DNA of 49,547 nt from JABDBK01 sp964453575 (lineage in GTDB: Bacteria; Pseudomonadota; Gammaproteobacteria; DSM-16500): assembly GCA_964453575.1 (NCBI GenBank), contig CAYVRW010000006.1, forward strand, positions 1 through 49,547, written 5' to 3'. The translations under genes and the position numbers were made by a program. Within the stretch, counting starts at the first letter, position 1. The number at the start of each line of letters is the position of its first letter. Positions 1 through 9,746 of the stretch are shown piece by piece. The notes below the pieces were generated by a model, which saw only the letters and a program-made list of their open reading frames with translations, did no database searches and was not told where the DNA came from.

Positions 1-99
1 TGAGGGTTTTTAGCTTGGCACTTTTTCTTGATGATCAACTGAATAATCTTTTATTATTTTAAAGTTTTCTTATAAAAAATGTGCAGATCATCAGCACCC

Positions 100-146
100 T
101 CACCCCTTGCCCTTCTCCCGGCGAAAAGCGCGCCGGGAGAGGGGAG
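100..146. repeat. Intergenic palindromic repeat (hairpin)
   Basis: The arms CCTTCTCCCGGCG (111-123) and CGCCGGGAGAGG (131-142) pair around a 7-nt AAAAGCG loop, with one G-T wobble. It lies just downstream of the leftward polysaccharide cluster and may act as an RNA 3' end, although there is no U-tract. A related hairpin with a different stem sequence sits at the right edge of the window (49501-49547). The rest of 1-249 shows no gene. Confidence 0.6.
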
Positions 147-249
147 CTCACGGCAATAAATTGTGGGGAATGATAGGTATATGCGAGGTGACAGAGCTAT
201 GTTGTCCTCGAAATTATTGACATGCACAAGTGTGACAAGTAAATTCGCG

Positions 250-981
250 TTACAACCCGATTTTAGAACGAATTTTTTTCATTAATCCCATTTTTTTTAT
301 CAAATAATTAATGCCATGAATGGAATCAATATGGTAACTTATTTCTTTCATAAGCTTAGTATAATCATCAAAACTCGTATTAAATTCTTTCTGAAATTGT
401 TCTTCATATTCAAAAATGATAGGCATGTTGTGACGAGTAATAGTTTCTTTTGCACCCATTAAAGCAAATAAATCGCTGCCTTGAATGTCTACTTTCATAA
501 AACTTATAGGTTCTTGAATATTCAGACTATCAATAGTGAATGAATGAACCGTTCGTCCTTGAGTAGCTTGAGGATCGATACCATACGAACCATAACTGCC
601 AAATCGTTTGAAATCAGGGTCAGGATAAAATAAAGTTTTACCGCTTTCATGCCAAACAGCACCTTCATGGACGATAATGTTGTCACAGCCATTTTCTTTT
701 ATATTCATGCGCAGTATGGAACATATAAAGGGGTCAGCTTCAAAAGCATGTACGCAGCCATTTTTTCCTACAACTTGAGAAAAAATCACCGCCATTTGCC
801 CAAAGTTCGAGCCCACATCCAGCACAGTGCTGCCAAGACGAATATATTTTTTGGCAATATTAACAATTTCAGGCTCAAAAACTTTGCCTTGGGACATAGC
901 TTGAAAGATAACGTCGGATTCAATATGAGTGGGTAGCCACCAACGTCCATTTGCTGTTTCAAATAATTTTAAAGTATTCAT
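250..981 (-). CDS. FkbM family SAM-dependent methyltransferase
   Basis: This 243-residue protein is a probable S-adenosylmethionine-dependent O-methyltransferase of the FkbM family. Motif I, VLDVGSNFGQ, is at about residues 53-62. It is followed by an acidic ribose-binding position in HAFEADP (E81) and by a VDIQGSD motif near residue 165, all typical of FkbM. It is the last gene of a leftward cluster of glycosyltransferases and starts 9 bp after the upstream methyltransferase, so it is probably co-transcribed. The likely role is methylation of a sugar in a cell-surface glycan. The family is secure; the substrate is unknown. Confidence 0.85.
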   Translation of the reverse strand: MNTLKLFETANGRWWLPTHIESDVIFQAMSQGKVFEPEIVNIAKKYIRLGSTVLDVGSNFGQMAVIFSQVVGKNGCVHAFEADPFICSILRMNIKENGCDNIIVHEGAVWHESGKTLFYPDPDFKRFGSYGSYGIDPQATQGRTVHSFTIDSLNIQEPISFMKVDIQGSDLFALMGAKETITRHNMPIIFEYEEQFQKEFNTSFDDYTKLMKEISYHIDSIHGINYLIKKMGLMKKIRSKIGL

Positions 982-990
982 AGTGATTTC

Positions 991-2229
991 TCAAACAATC
1001 TCAATTTCCGGAAATGGAAATATAAACTTCACACCATTCGCCAGCGCTTTTTTCTCTCTACGCAAAATCCCATCTTTAAAATGCCATGGAAGAACCAAGA
1101 AATAATCCGGCTGCATGGCTAATGCTTCTGCGTCAGAAACAATAGGAATATGACTGCCTGGTGTTAAGCGGCCAAATTTTTCCTGATTGACTTCAACAAT
1201 AGCTGGGATGTCTTTCGCAGTAAAGCCACAAAACTGTAAAACCACATTGCCTTTGGTGGATGCGCCATAACCTAAAACTTTTTTACCGTCAGCAACAAGT
1301 GATCGTATTAAACGAACCAAGTCGTCGCGGTGTCTGAATACACGTTCTTCAAAATCTCGATAAGGACGTGGGCTGTTTAATCCCATGCGGTCTTCTTGTC
1401 CTAATAACCAATCAATGACGGCTGCATTGGTTTTATAGGCATTGCAATTATTTTTGACCGCGGTAACTGCAAAACTGCCGCCATTGACATTGTTCATGCT
1501 CACATCAATAAGCTTCATGTTAGCTTTTTCTAAAATCTTCTGAATGACGCCTAAAGAATAATATTCTAAATGTTCATGGCAAATAGTGTCATACGAATTT
1601 AAACGTAACATGGATGGCATATAGCTTTGTTCGAAATGCCAGATACCATCATGAGCTAATACTTCAGCGACTTCGGAGGCAAATTTAATGGGATTATCTA
1701 AATCATAAAACATGGCAATGGAAGTCACAATTTTCGCGGATTTAGTTACATGAGTTTTATAAGTCTGTTCACTAAAAAAATCAGGAACTAATTTGATATC
1801 TTCAGGATAATAACTAGAAAATTTTATGCCAGTAGGATCAATGCCTACGCGGTTTAGATTTTTGATGGAATATGCTTTGAGTGTTGTTGCATCGTTGCTG
1901 CCAATGTCCAAAATAGTATCACCCATGGAAAGTCCTGCAAGACGTTCCAGATGGCCAGCCTTGTTAGTTAAATGATCGACCATGGATTGATTTAATCCAG
2001 ATCGGTAGCCATAGTTTTCACCATACATTTCAGATGGATTGTAAGAATGATTAAGTTGTAATAAACCGCTGTCAGCGCACCATACTAATTCTAAAGGGCC
2101 CGTCGTAATGTTTTCTTCTTTTGTTTTTGGAAAAACGCCGGTCAAGGTTTGATTGCCAAGATGTAACACCGTGACGAGATTTTTACTACCGCTGACCCTG
2201 CAGCTTTCAATTTGTGTGTAATGATTCAC
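991..2229 (-). CDS. SAM-dependent C-methyltransferase-like protein (N-terminal zinc-knuckle-like domain, C-terminal Methyltransf_14-type domain)
   Basis: This 412-residue protein has the three-part layout of NDP-hexose C-methyltransferases. It has an N-terminal Methyltransf_13-like domain, a central SAM-binding fold with motif I ILDIGSND at about 106-113, and a C-terminal domain with GYGASTKGN, which is characteristic of the family. In many relatives the N-terminal domain has two CxxC knuckles. Here both read CxxS (C10-S13 and C51-S54), so zinc binding is doubtful. Its start overlaps the end of the three-module glycosyltransferase gene by 23 bp, which indicates one operon. A role in modifying a deoxysugar for O-antigen or capsule is inferred. 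Confidence 0.8.
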   Translation of the reverse strand: MNHYTQIESCRVSGSKNLVTVLHLGNQTLTGVFPKTKEENITTGPLELVWCADSGLLQLNHSYNPSEMYGENYGYRSGLNQSMVDHLTNKAGHLERLAGLSMGDTILDIGSNDATTLKAYSIKNLNRVGIDPTGIKFSSYYPEDIKLVPDFFSEQTYKTHVTKSAKIVTSIAMFYDLDNPIKFASEVAEVLAHDGIWHFEQSYMPSMLRLNSYDTICHEHLEYYSLGVIQKILEKANMKLIDVSMNNVNGGSFAVTAVKNNCNAYKTNAAVIDWLLGQEDRMGLNSPRPYRDFEERVFRHRDDLVRLIRSLVADGKKVLGYGASTKGNVVLQFCGFTAKDIPAIVEVNQEKFGRLTPGSHIPIVSDAEALAMQPDYFLVLPWHFKDGILRREKKALANGVKFIFPFPEIEIV

Positions 2230-5200
2230 TTTTTTTCTCCCAATACCAAGAGGTTGGTTTTAGCATTAAATTTAACAGTGTTTCTGCGCTTTGTTTCCAG
2301 GATAAGCGCGGCATGTTGCTCGTGTCAGGTAATTTACCCGTATTATGGTGTTGGCACCAATCTTTTATTTGTTGAACAAGATGGATTTTATTCTGAATAT
2401 CCAAATAAGTTGCATATTCTCCCGCAATTTCTCTGAATATGGGCAAATCTGAACATAAAATAGGAATGCCATGATTTGCAGCTTCCACTAAAGGCAGACC
2501 AAAACCTTCACCTATGCTTAAAAATAATAAGCCTGCGGCGTGGGTATAAAGCGTAGTTATTTCTTCGTCTGTGGCAGCTTCGATAAAAAATAATTTTTGG
2601 TTCAACAATGGATGGAAATTTATTTTTTCCATTAAATCATCAACCATCCAACCTTTTTTGCCGGCAATACAGAGATTGAAATTGATACCTTGTTCCCAAA
2701 GCTTTTCCATAGTTTCCAGTGCAAGAGCATGAGATTTGCGCGGCTCTAGGGTGCCTACCATTAATAAATAAGGATGTTTGATCGCAGATGTTGTTCTGTC
2801 TGTGGCTGCTTTTTCTTTTTTAGCAAAATCAGAGCCTAGATGCCAATAATCGATAGCTTGTATCGAATGCGTAAGTTGATTGTTTTTAATGTAGGAAATG
2901 ACATCATTGGCAGTTGCTTTAGATATGCAAAGGAGTTTGTCACTTTGTGATAAAGCTTTTTGCAGCCACCCAGTAAACCATTCTGTGCCGCCTGCAACAA
3001 AACTTCCTGGCAAAAGAATAGGTAGTATGTCGTAAATAACCGTTATAATAGGCACGGACGCATTTCTAGCTTGTGCAAAAACTTGATAAAATTCATCGTA
3101 ACGCTCCCACGATGAATCCAGCATTAATAATTGATCGCCTGGTTGAAATTGCACGGATTGTGGATGAGCAGATTCTTTGGCTGCTAATAATCCATGAGAG
3201 CGTGCCCATTCATGAGCGATGTGGAATTCACCATTCTGTAAATGTACAGCAATCACTTCTACTCCTGGAGAATCCATACAATAAAGATGCGTGACAATTT
3301 CTCTCACCACCCGCTGAATCCCCGTGCCATGATCACTTTTTGCAATATGACTAACATCAATAAGCAGGCGATGTTTATGAATGGGAGCAGCAGTCAAATT
3401 GTTTAGCCATGCTTCGGCCATTTGAGCAGTCACCGCAGGGGCGTTGCAAGTGTTTATGTAAGGCGCGAATGCATGTGCCCAAAAATCTAATCGCGTGGTT
3501 TTTTGGCGTTCCATAAATTCATGTATGGTTCCTGCATACATGGCCGCACAACGGGTTGGATTGTGTTCGGTTTTAACATAATGCCAACTGCGCGATATAT
3601 AAGATTTGAGTGCGGATGGATCCGCAAAATAGGTTAGCGCTGCGCTAATTTCATCAGTGCTTGGATTAGCATTCAATTTAATGACAATATCATCTGGATA
3701 GTCTTTATAACTGGCATCATTGTTTACCATAACAGGAACTTGATATCTTAGACAATCAAGCACTCCTTTAGAAGTGCCGCCACGGCAGTTTTTGCGTAAT
3801 TGAATAGCGAGATCTGTCACTCTAAGGTATTTCTCATACGTTTCTTCAGCAAGAAAACCAGTGATGCGAATACGATGAGTTACGTTTGATTGCTGGATGA
3901 TTTGTAAAAGTTTATTACCAAAATCATCTTTCAACATTTCACCTGCAAAAATTAAATAAACATTTGATTTTTCGTCAAGATGAGATTGCGCAAAAGCCTC
4001 AATTAATTGATCGCCGCATTTAGTCCAGATAACATGGCCAAACGTTGTAATAATAAAAGAATTGGGTTCTAAACCAAGTTCTTTTTTTATGTGATTGCGT
4101 GTGTCTATATCAATGGGTTGTTGAGTTAATGCCATTTGTGGAATGGTTTGGTAGGGTGCCAGCCAGCCTTCAGGATAATGATTTTTAGCGGTCTCTAGAC
4201 TGAATGGCGTATATGAAATGAGACCAATCGCATGATCAAGAATCTTTTTAGTGCAAGGTAAATGAACCATAGAGTCATGAATGGGATTAGCATGTTTCTT
4301 GAAAGGTGCAAAATAATGACGGGCACAAGAACCATGTGCCTCTAAGACATCATTGATATAATTGCCAGATCCAAGATTGAAATCAATGTAGCTAAAGAGT
4401 CCGCTCAAATAGGCATCATGTAATTCTACTATGCCAGGAAAACGTGTTAGCAGCGGTACCATATGCGCATGAAACGGTGAGTTACCCATTGCATATAAAA
4501 TTGCATCATAAGAGCTAGCTACTTTTGCAAAATCATTAACATCAAAAATGTGAAACGCAGATGTTAAATTAGCATCTTTAACAGTATAGCCTTCTACATA
4601 AAGATCAATGTCAAAATACTTAGCTAAATAAGGCAGAAACTGCGCATTATAATCCGCAATACCCGACTTGGATGGTGGTAATGGAGTTAACATGGCTAAA
4701 CGTTTTTTCGGCAGCCATCCATGTGAGGCAGCTTGAATGCCAGCTTCCTGTTTAATCGCTAAAGCTTCTTTGAAAGCGTTGCGTGCACATTCAGCCGTTT
4801 CTTTCCATGAATAGTGTTGTGCACGTTCTAGGCCATAGGACTTTAATTCATTTTTAAATGCAGTATCAGTCAAAACTTTGGTCATTAAGCCAGCCATGGA
4901 TTCAGCCGAATTTGCATCAAACAATGCATCTTTTCTTTGAATAATTTCTCGAATGCTTGAATTATTACTGCCAATCACTGGCGCCCCGCAAGACATGGCT
5001 TCAATGACAGGTAAACCTAGCCCTTCATATTTAGAAGGAAAAACAAAAACATCACATACATTATAAAATGCGGCTAAATCTTCTTCTGGAATAAAACCGG
5101 TAAAGTGAATGTCTTGTTCAGTTAACCCTAAAGCCAGTGCTTCTTTTAAATAAGCTTTTTTCTGATAGTCCGACACAGCGCAAATAATAAAAAAAGAAGT

Positions 5201-5968
5201 GTTTTGCCGTACATTTTTAGGAATTTTTGCAAAAGCATGTATCGCGCCCGATATATTTTTACGATATTCATCGCCGCCGGTGTAAAGCACAACACGCTCA
5301 CTGATAGGGTAACGTTTTTGTAGCGCGGCTTTGGCGTTTTCAATAGATGGTTTGAAAATGGGGTCCACCCCGCCGTGTATAGTAACAATACATGCGGGTT
5401 CTATTCCTAACAATTCAATCGCATCTTGGCGCGTGGATTCGGAAATAGCTAATAATAAATCCACTTGGCGCAACCAGGCCGTACGTGCCAAATACCAGCG
5501 CTTAAAAGTATCGTCCTTAAAATAATGCTCTTGGAACCGAAGCGGAATCAGATCATACAGCGTTGCGGAAATAATTTGGCCGGGTGATTTAAGTTTGAGA
5601 TTGGGTAATGGAATACGATCTTGAAAATCTTCAAAAGCATGCGAAATATGAATGACATCAGGCTTTATGGTTTGCGCAAAGCTGTTGTAGGCAATGGCAT
5701 CCAGTGAATCTTGGGCACCGCCTAAAAAATCACGTTCGGTATACCAATCTGGCAAGGCAGGCATGCGCAATAGGCGTGCGGGATTCTGAAAAGCGAGATC
5801 CGGTGCAGGCAGTGCTTGTGAGGTGAGCGCATAAATATTTGCAGCTGTTTCTTTTGCAGCAAAAGTTTCGAAAAAAGCTTGTGAATAGCGTCCAACTCCT
5901 CTATTTCGCGAGCTCGCGGTTTGGGTAGCCCGTAGATCAAATAGAAAGCGCAAGGATCGATTATTCAT
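2207..5968 (-). CDS. Triple-module glycosyltransferase (three GT4/GT1-like units in one chain)
   Basis: This 1253-residue cytoplasmic protein appears to contain three glycosyltransferase units. The first (about 1-400) has an N-terminal RGVGRYS motif and a GT4 EX7E motif at E315 and E323 (KYEGLGLPVIEAM). The second (about 423-830) begins PLPPSKSGIADYNAQFLPYL and has a weaker donor-site motif around CRGGTSKGVLDCLRY. The third (about 865-1240) starts with LLIDVSHIAKSDHGTGIQR and has GEGFGLPLVEAAN. Retaining GT4 enzymes transfer sugars from nucleotide donors. Multi-domain forms usually build repeating O-antigen or capsule units, and that is the inferred role here. It overlaps both neighbours (8 bp with the small upstream gene and 23 bp with the downstream methyltransferase). 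Confidence 0.85.
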   Translation of the reverse strand: MNNRSLRFLFDLRATQTASSRNRGVGRYSQAFFETFAAKETAANIYALTSQALPAPDLAFQNPARLLRMPALPDWYTERDFLGGAQDSLDAIAYNSFAQTIKPDVIHISHAFEDFQDRIPLPNLKLKSPGQIISATLYDLIPLRFQEHYFKDDTFKRWYLARTAWLRQVDLLLAISESTRQDAIELLGIEPACIVTIHGGVDPIFKPSIENAKAALQKRYPISERVVLYTGGDEYRKNISGAIHAFAKIPKNVRQNTSFFIICAVSDYQKKAYLKEALALGLTEQDIHFTGFIPEEDLAAFYNVCDVFVFPSKYEGLGLPVIEAMSCGAPVIGSNNSSIREIIQRKDALFDANSAESMAGLMTKVLTDTAFKNELKSYGLERAQHYSWKETAECARNAFKEALAIKQEAGIQAASHGWLPKKRLAMLTPLPPSKSGIADYNAQFLPYLAKYFDIDLYVEGYTVKDANLTSAFHIFDVNDFAKVASSYDAILYAMGNSPFHAHMVPLLTRFPGIVELHDAYLSGLFSYIDFNLGSGNYINDVLEAHGSCARHYFAPFKKHANPIHDSMVHLPCTKKILDHAIGLISYTPFSLETAKNHYPEGWLAPYQTIPQMALTQQPIDIDTRNHIKKELGLEPNSFIITTFGHVIWTKCGDQLIEAFAQSHLDEKSNVYLIFAGEMLKDDFGNKLLQIIQQSNVTHRIRITGFLAEETYEKYLRVTDLAIQLRKNCRGGTSKGVLDCLRYQVPVMVNNDASYKDYPDDIVIKLNANPSTDEISAALTYFADPSALKSYISRSWHYVKTEHNPTRCAAMYAGTIHEFMERQKTTRLDFWAHAFAPYINTCNAPAVTAQMAEAWLNNLTAAPIHKHRLLIDVSHIAKSDHGTGIQRVVREIVTHLYCMDSPGVEVIAVHLQNGEFHIAHEWARSHGLLAAKESAHPQSVQFQPGDQLLMLDSSWERYDEFYQVFAQARNASVPIITVIYDILPILLPGSFVAGGTEWFTGWLQKALSQSDKLLCISKATANDVISYIKNNQLTHSIQAIDYWHLGSDFAKKEKAATDRTTSAIKHPYLLMVGTLEPRKSHALALETMEKLWEQGINFNLCIAGKKGWMVDDLMEKINFHPLLNQKLFFIEAATDEEITTLYTHAAGLLFLSIGEGFGLPLVEAANHGIPILCSDLPIFREIAGEYATYLDIQNKIHLVQQIKDWCQHHNTGKLPDTSNMPRLSWKQSAETLLNLMLKPTSWYWEKKSESLHTN

Positions 5969-6305
5969 GCAGGCGCTTCCGCGTTGGCCATGCTGTCATG
6001 GCTTGTTTTATGGCCACGCTGATTTCGTTATTTTTATTCGAAAACATGGGATTTGCGATGTTTTTCTTTGCAGCGTAGGTTTTGTTTCTTAGGAATTTTC
6101 CAAAAAACCTTTTCAATGGGAATGTTTTTGCAGCATGTCTTTGCGGCAGAAAGCGTACATGACGATACTTATAGTAGATTTTTCGCAGCCATTTAATGTT
6201 GGATAACAATGAAAAAAACCAGGGAAAATATTTCCGTACTAGCAGGGCTGATTTATCGACGAATGCTTCAAGAAACATTCTCAGTTGGTAGATGATTTTT
6301 TTCAT
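5961..6305 (-). CDS. Small basic hypothetical protein in the polysaccharide cluster
   Basis: This protein has 114 residues and no family I recognise. It is very rich in Lys and Arg, with aromatic residues in the first half (KYFPWFFSLLSN, IYYKYRHVRFL). That would suit a peripheral membrane or nucleic-acid contact, but this is only a suggestion. Its stop overlaps the start of the three-module glycosyltransferase by 8 bp, which argues that it is translated and co-regulated with it. It could also be the remnant of a longer polysaccharide gene, because about 118 bp of non-coding sequence separates it from the upstream GT4 gene. Confidence 0.55.
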   Translation of the reverse strand: MKKIIYQLRMFLEAFVDKSALLVRKYFPWFFSLLSNIKWLRKIYYKYRHVRFLPQRHAAKTFPLKRFFGKFLRNKTYAAKKNIANPMFSNKNNEISVAIKQAMTAWPTRKRLHE

Positions 6306-6423
6306 GAGTAGAACATCTTTTTGGTTAAAAAACGAACGTCTTCCCGGTTTTTCATGACAATATTATAATCCTTTAATGAAGGACGGAATCCTATCATGCA
6401 AGTCATATTCACTCAACTATCCA

Positions 6424-7554
6424 TTATAAAATAGACTTATATACGTCCAAGGTCTTTGCAGCGCATTGGTGCCAACTAAATTCTCGCGCTCGTGCGATGC
6501 CTTTTTGCACAAGTTCATGTTGTAGCTGCGGACTGGTTAAAACCTGCTGAATAGCATTGCGAATGGCATCGATACTGTAAGGATCCACTATAAAAGCTGC
6601 ATCTTTCGCAATTTCTGGCAGTGCGGTGACATTACTGGTGACCACAGGTGTTTCGGATGCAAATGCTTCGAGCAGGGTCAAGCCAAAGCCTTCATGCAAT
6701 GACGGATGGATATAAAGACTCGCAGCCTGAAATAAAACATATAATTCATCAAGGCTTACATATTGCAACCAGCAGCCCTTTTTCCTCCCCGTCAGCTCAT
6801 GGATGGCGGCTAAACTTTCTTTGGTTCCCAAACCTGAGCGGCCGACAATGACCAGAGGATAGGTCTCTTGAATATCAGCAGGTAATTGCAGATAAGCTTC
6901 AATCACCCGCGGTAGGTTTTTTTTATGTTGTAAGGTCCCGGTAAATAATAAAAAATGATTGGGAAGATTAAATTTTTTTAACACGGCTTCTTTGTATTCT
7001 GCGGATTTTTTAATAAACCATTCATCATGAATTCCTAAATAAGTGACACTAATCTTTTCTTCTTTAATACCAATGTGTTCAACTAATTCCGGGACCATGG
7101 CATGAGAAATTGTAATAAAATGATCGGCCCAATGAATGGTTTTTTTTCGCAGCCATTTTTTCATATTACCTAATCGTACAGTGTCCCAGTGCCAGTTGGC
7201 ATGATTAAACATAATGGCATCACACAGGGTGGCAACTACAGGCACATCCCTGACTTTGGGTAACATATGGTCGGTCACATGCAGAATATCAATGTCCTTT
7301 TTCAGCTTTCCATATATATTAAAAGGATTGATAAAAGAATTTATCGTGGCAGTTGAATAGGATAGCGGAAAAAATTTACCATTCACTAGACCAGATTTTA
7401 TGGGTTTTTTAGTATTAGGGAAAGCATACGGCGTGACTTTTTCGCCTGTATTAATGAGGGTTTCATATAGATTTTTGGTATAAGTTCCTATTCCATCAAT
7501 ATGACCATGGGTGATGGCAGGTTCGATGGTGGTACTGGTTAAGCCAATGCGCAC
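6424..7554 (-). CDS. GT4 family glycosyltransferase
   Basis: This 376-residue protein has the usual single-domain GT4 length. The N-terminal Rossmann-like half contains DGIGTYTKNLYETL, a typical acceptor-side start. The C-terminal half has LLFTGTLQHKKNLPRVIEAY and the donor-binding EX7E motif LHEGFGLTLLEAF (E288, E296). It transfers a sugar from an NDP-sugar to a lipid-linked or glycan acceptor on the cytoplasmic face of the membrane. It is the first gene of the leftward polysaccharide cluster, with the divergent speA to its right. The family is clear; the acceptor and sugar are not known. Confidence 0.85.
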   Translation of the reverse strand: MRIGLTSTTIEPAITHGHIDGIGTYTKNLYETLINTGEKVTPYAFPNTKKPIKSGLVNGKFFPLSYSTATINSFINPFNIYGKLKKDIDILHVTDHMLPKVRDVPVVATLCDAIMFNHANWHWDTVRLGNMKKWLRKKTIHWADHFITISHAMVPELVEHIGIKEEKISVTYLGIHDEWFIKKSAEYKEAVLKKFNLPNHFLLFTGTLQHKKNLPRVIEAYLQLPADIQETYPLVIVGRSGLGTKESLAAIHELTGRKKGCWLQYVSLDELYVLFQAASLYIHPSLHEGFGLTLLEAFASETPVVTSNVTALPEIAKDAAFIVDPYSIDAIRNAIQQVLTSPQLQHELVQKGIARAREFSWHQCAAKTLDVYKSIL

Positions 7555-7695
7555 GAATGGTTCTCCGTTTAAATTGGAGTGAGTATATATAAAATCTTAA
7601 AAAAATTGTAGCAAAAACGTCCATTTTCGAGTACATTACTCCCCCCTTGGTGCTGGGACTGAATTTTTAATATTTTTTTTTGAGGTATATAGTAA

Positions 7696-9585
7696 ATGGC
7701 TGATTGGTCTGCTCAAAATGCACGTGATGCTTACTTAGTCGCTCAGTGGAGTGATGGTTTTTTTGATATTTGTGATCGTGGCCGCATACAAGCTTATCCT
7801 AAGGGACAAGGCAGCAACATAAGCATCGATTTAGTCGATTTAGCAGCTCGGATAAAAGAAGCGGGTTTAACTTTCCCCGTGTTAGTACGATTTACCGATA
7901 TCATTCAAAAACGTATCCAAACGCTAAGCGATGCGTTTATGCGGGCGATTAAAGACAATGATTACAAAGGTAATTTTACTTGCGTGTATCCCATTAAAGT
8001 CAATCAGCAGCGCCGCGTGGTTGAAACCATTTTAGATAATACCAATACTCGTGTCGGTCTTGAAACCGGCAGTAAGCCTGAGTTATTAGCCACCCTGGCC
8101 TTGTCAGCGCAACCTGAATCCGTGATCGTGTGTAACGGTTATAAAGATAGAGAGTACATAAGACTTGCTTTAATCGGTCAGCAGCTAGGCCATAGAGTTT
8201 GTATCATTTTAGAAAAGCTTTCGGAATTGTCACTTGTGTTAGATGAAGCCGAAAAAATGAAAATTGAGCCATGTATAGGCATACGCGTGCGTTTGTCATC
8301 GGTAGGTACAGGGAAGTGGGCCAATACTTCAGGTGAAAAAGCTAAATTTGGCTTTTCAGCACCGCAAGTATTGCGCGTCATCGATATGTTGCGTGAAAAA
8401 AATCAATTGCATTTGCTGCGAGCGATTCATTTTAACCTGGGTTCACAAATTGCCAATATTGCCGATATTCAACGCGGAATGCGTGAATGTGCGCGTTATT
8501 TTGCATCACTCAATTCACTTGGTGCGCCTATAAGCATCGTTGATGTGGGTGGCGGCTTGGCGGTGGATTACGAAGGAACGCGCTCACGCAGCGTAGGTTC
8601 CATGAACTATAGCGTGCAAGAATATGCTAATAACGTCGTTTATATCTTGGCAGAAACCTGTCAGCAGCATCATTTGCCTCATCCTGAAATTATTACCGAG
8701 TCGGGCAGGGCTTTAACAGCGCATCACGCCATGTTAATTACGAATGTGATTGCGACCGAATCGCCTTGTGATTTAACAAACCTAAAACCGCCTGCAGCCG
8801 ATGATGCAGCCATTATTAAAAATTTATGGGAAGGCTATACCCATTTATCGGAAAATAATGCCCTAGAAACTTATCACGACGTCTGTCTTTGGAATTCAGA
8901 AGTGCAAACCATGTTTACCCATGGATTAATGGACTTAAAAAAGCGCGCTTATGCGGAACAGATTTATTATGCCACTTCCTTTAAAGTCCGGGATTTTTTA
9001 AAGCCCACTATTCGAGCGCATCGAGAAGTCATTGATGAGCTTAATGAAAAATTAGCCGACAAGTTTTTCTGTAATTTTTCATTGTTTCAATCGTTGCCTG
9101 ATGCCTGGGCAATCGATCAAGTATTCCCCATTTTGCCGTTATCTGGTTTAGATCAATACCCGACACAGCGCGGCATTCTGCATGATATTACCTGTGATTC
9201 AGACGGTCGTATTGATCATTATGTTAATAATTTTGGTTTAGACAGTACCTTATCATTGCATTCCTATCATCCTGAGAAAGAATATCTATTGGGTATTTTT
9301 ATGGTAGGTGCCTATCAAGAAATTTTAGGTGACCTGCATAATTTATTTGGGGATACCCATTCAGTGCATGTAGAGTTAAAAGAGGATGGCGGTTATAAAC
9401 TTACCCAAGCTATTGAGGGCGATACGGTAGAATCAGCCTTAGGGAATGTAAATTTTAATCGAAGTCATCTGATTCGCTCATATCGAGAGCAATTAGAGAA
9501 GTCAAACTTGGCTTATGAGCTGCGTGAAGAGTATTACAATGAACTCACTCGTGGTCTACAAGGATACACTTATTTTGAAGATTAG
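7696..9585 (+). CDS. speA: Biosynthetic arginine decarboxylase
   Basis: This enzyme converts L-arginine to agmatine and CO2, the first step of the agmatine route to putrescine. It uses pyridoxal phosphate (PLP) and Mg2+. The 629 residues are close to the E. coli SpeA length of about 658. The PLP lysine is expected to be K101 in VYPIKVNQ. The glycine-rich VDVGGGLAVDYEG phosphate-binding segment follows, and later come TESGRALTAHHA and CLWNSEVQTM-type regions found in SpeA. A weak Shine-Dalgarno (GAGG) lies about 11 nt upstream. It stands alone between the polysaccharide cluster and the outer membrane protein pair. No speB follows it in the window. Confidence 0.95.
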   Translation: MADWSAQNARDAYLVAQWSDGFFDICDRGRIQAYPKGQGSNISIDLVDLAARIKEAGLTFPVLVRFTDIIQKRIQTLSDAFMRAIKDNDYKGNFTCVYPIKVNQQRRVVETILDNTNTRVGLETGSKPELLATLALSAQPESVIVCNGYKDREYIRLALIGQQLGHRVCIILEKLSELSLVLDEAEKMKIEPCIGIRVRLSSVGTGKWANTSGEKAKFGFSAPQVLRVIDMLREKNQLHLLRAIHFNLGSQIANIADIQRGMRECARYFASLNSLGAPISIVDVGGGLAVDYEGTRSRSVGSMNYSVQEYANNVVYILAETCQQHHLPHPEIITESGRALTAHHAMLITNVIATESPCDLTNLKPPAADDAAIIKNLWEGYTHLSENNALETYHDVCLWNSEVQTMFTHGLMDLKKRAYAEQIYYATSFKVRDFLKPTIRAHREVIDELNEKLADKFFCNFSLFQSLPDAWAIDQVFPILPLSGLDQYPTQRGILHDITCDSDGRIDHYVNNFGLDSTLSLHSYHPEKEYLLGIFMVGAYQEILGDLHNLFGDTHSVHVELKEDGGYKLTQAIEGDTVESALGNVNFNRSHLIRSYREQLEKSNLAYELREEYYNELTRGLQGYTYFED

Positions 9586-9746
9586 GGGGTGTTAGAGGAA
9601 ATACAATATTCTTTTTTAATAAATCTGTTGCTTTTTAGAAAAGTTCAGTTTTAAATATGTAGTTATGTTGTATGAACAGCTTTTTCTTAGGCATGTTGAT
9701 TTAACATACCCAGGGAATAGAACTTTAATCATGTATGGAGGCTTTT

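Noticed and set aside
649..936. Open frame of 95 codons on the plus strand inside the FkbM gene
   Set aside because: It is antisense to a clear methyltransferase gene and has no recognisable motif or ribosome site.
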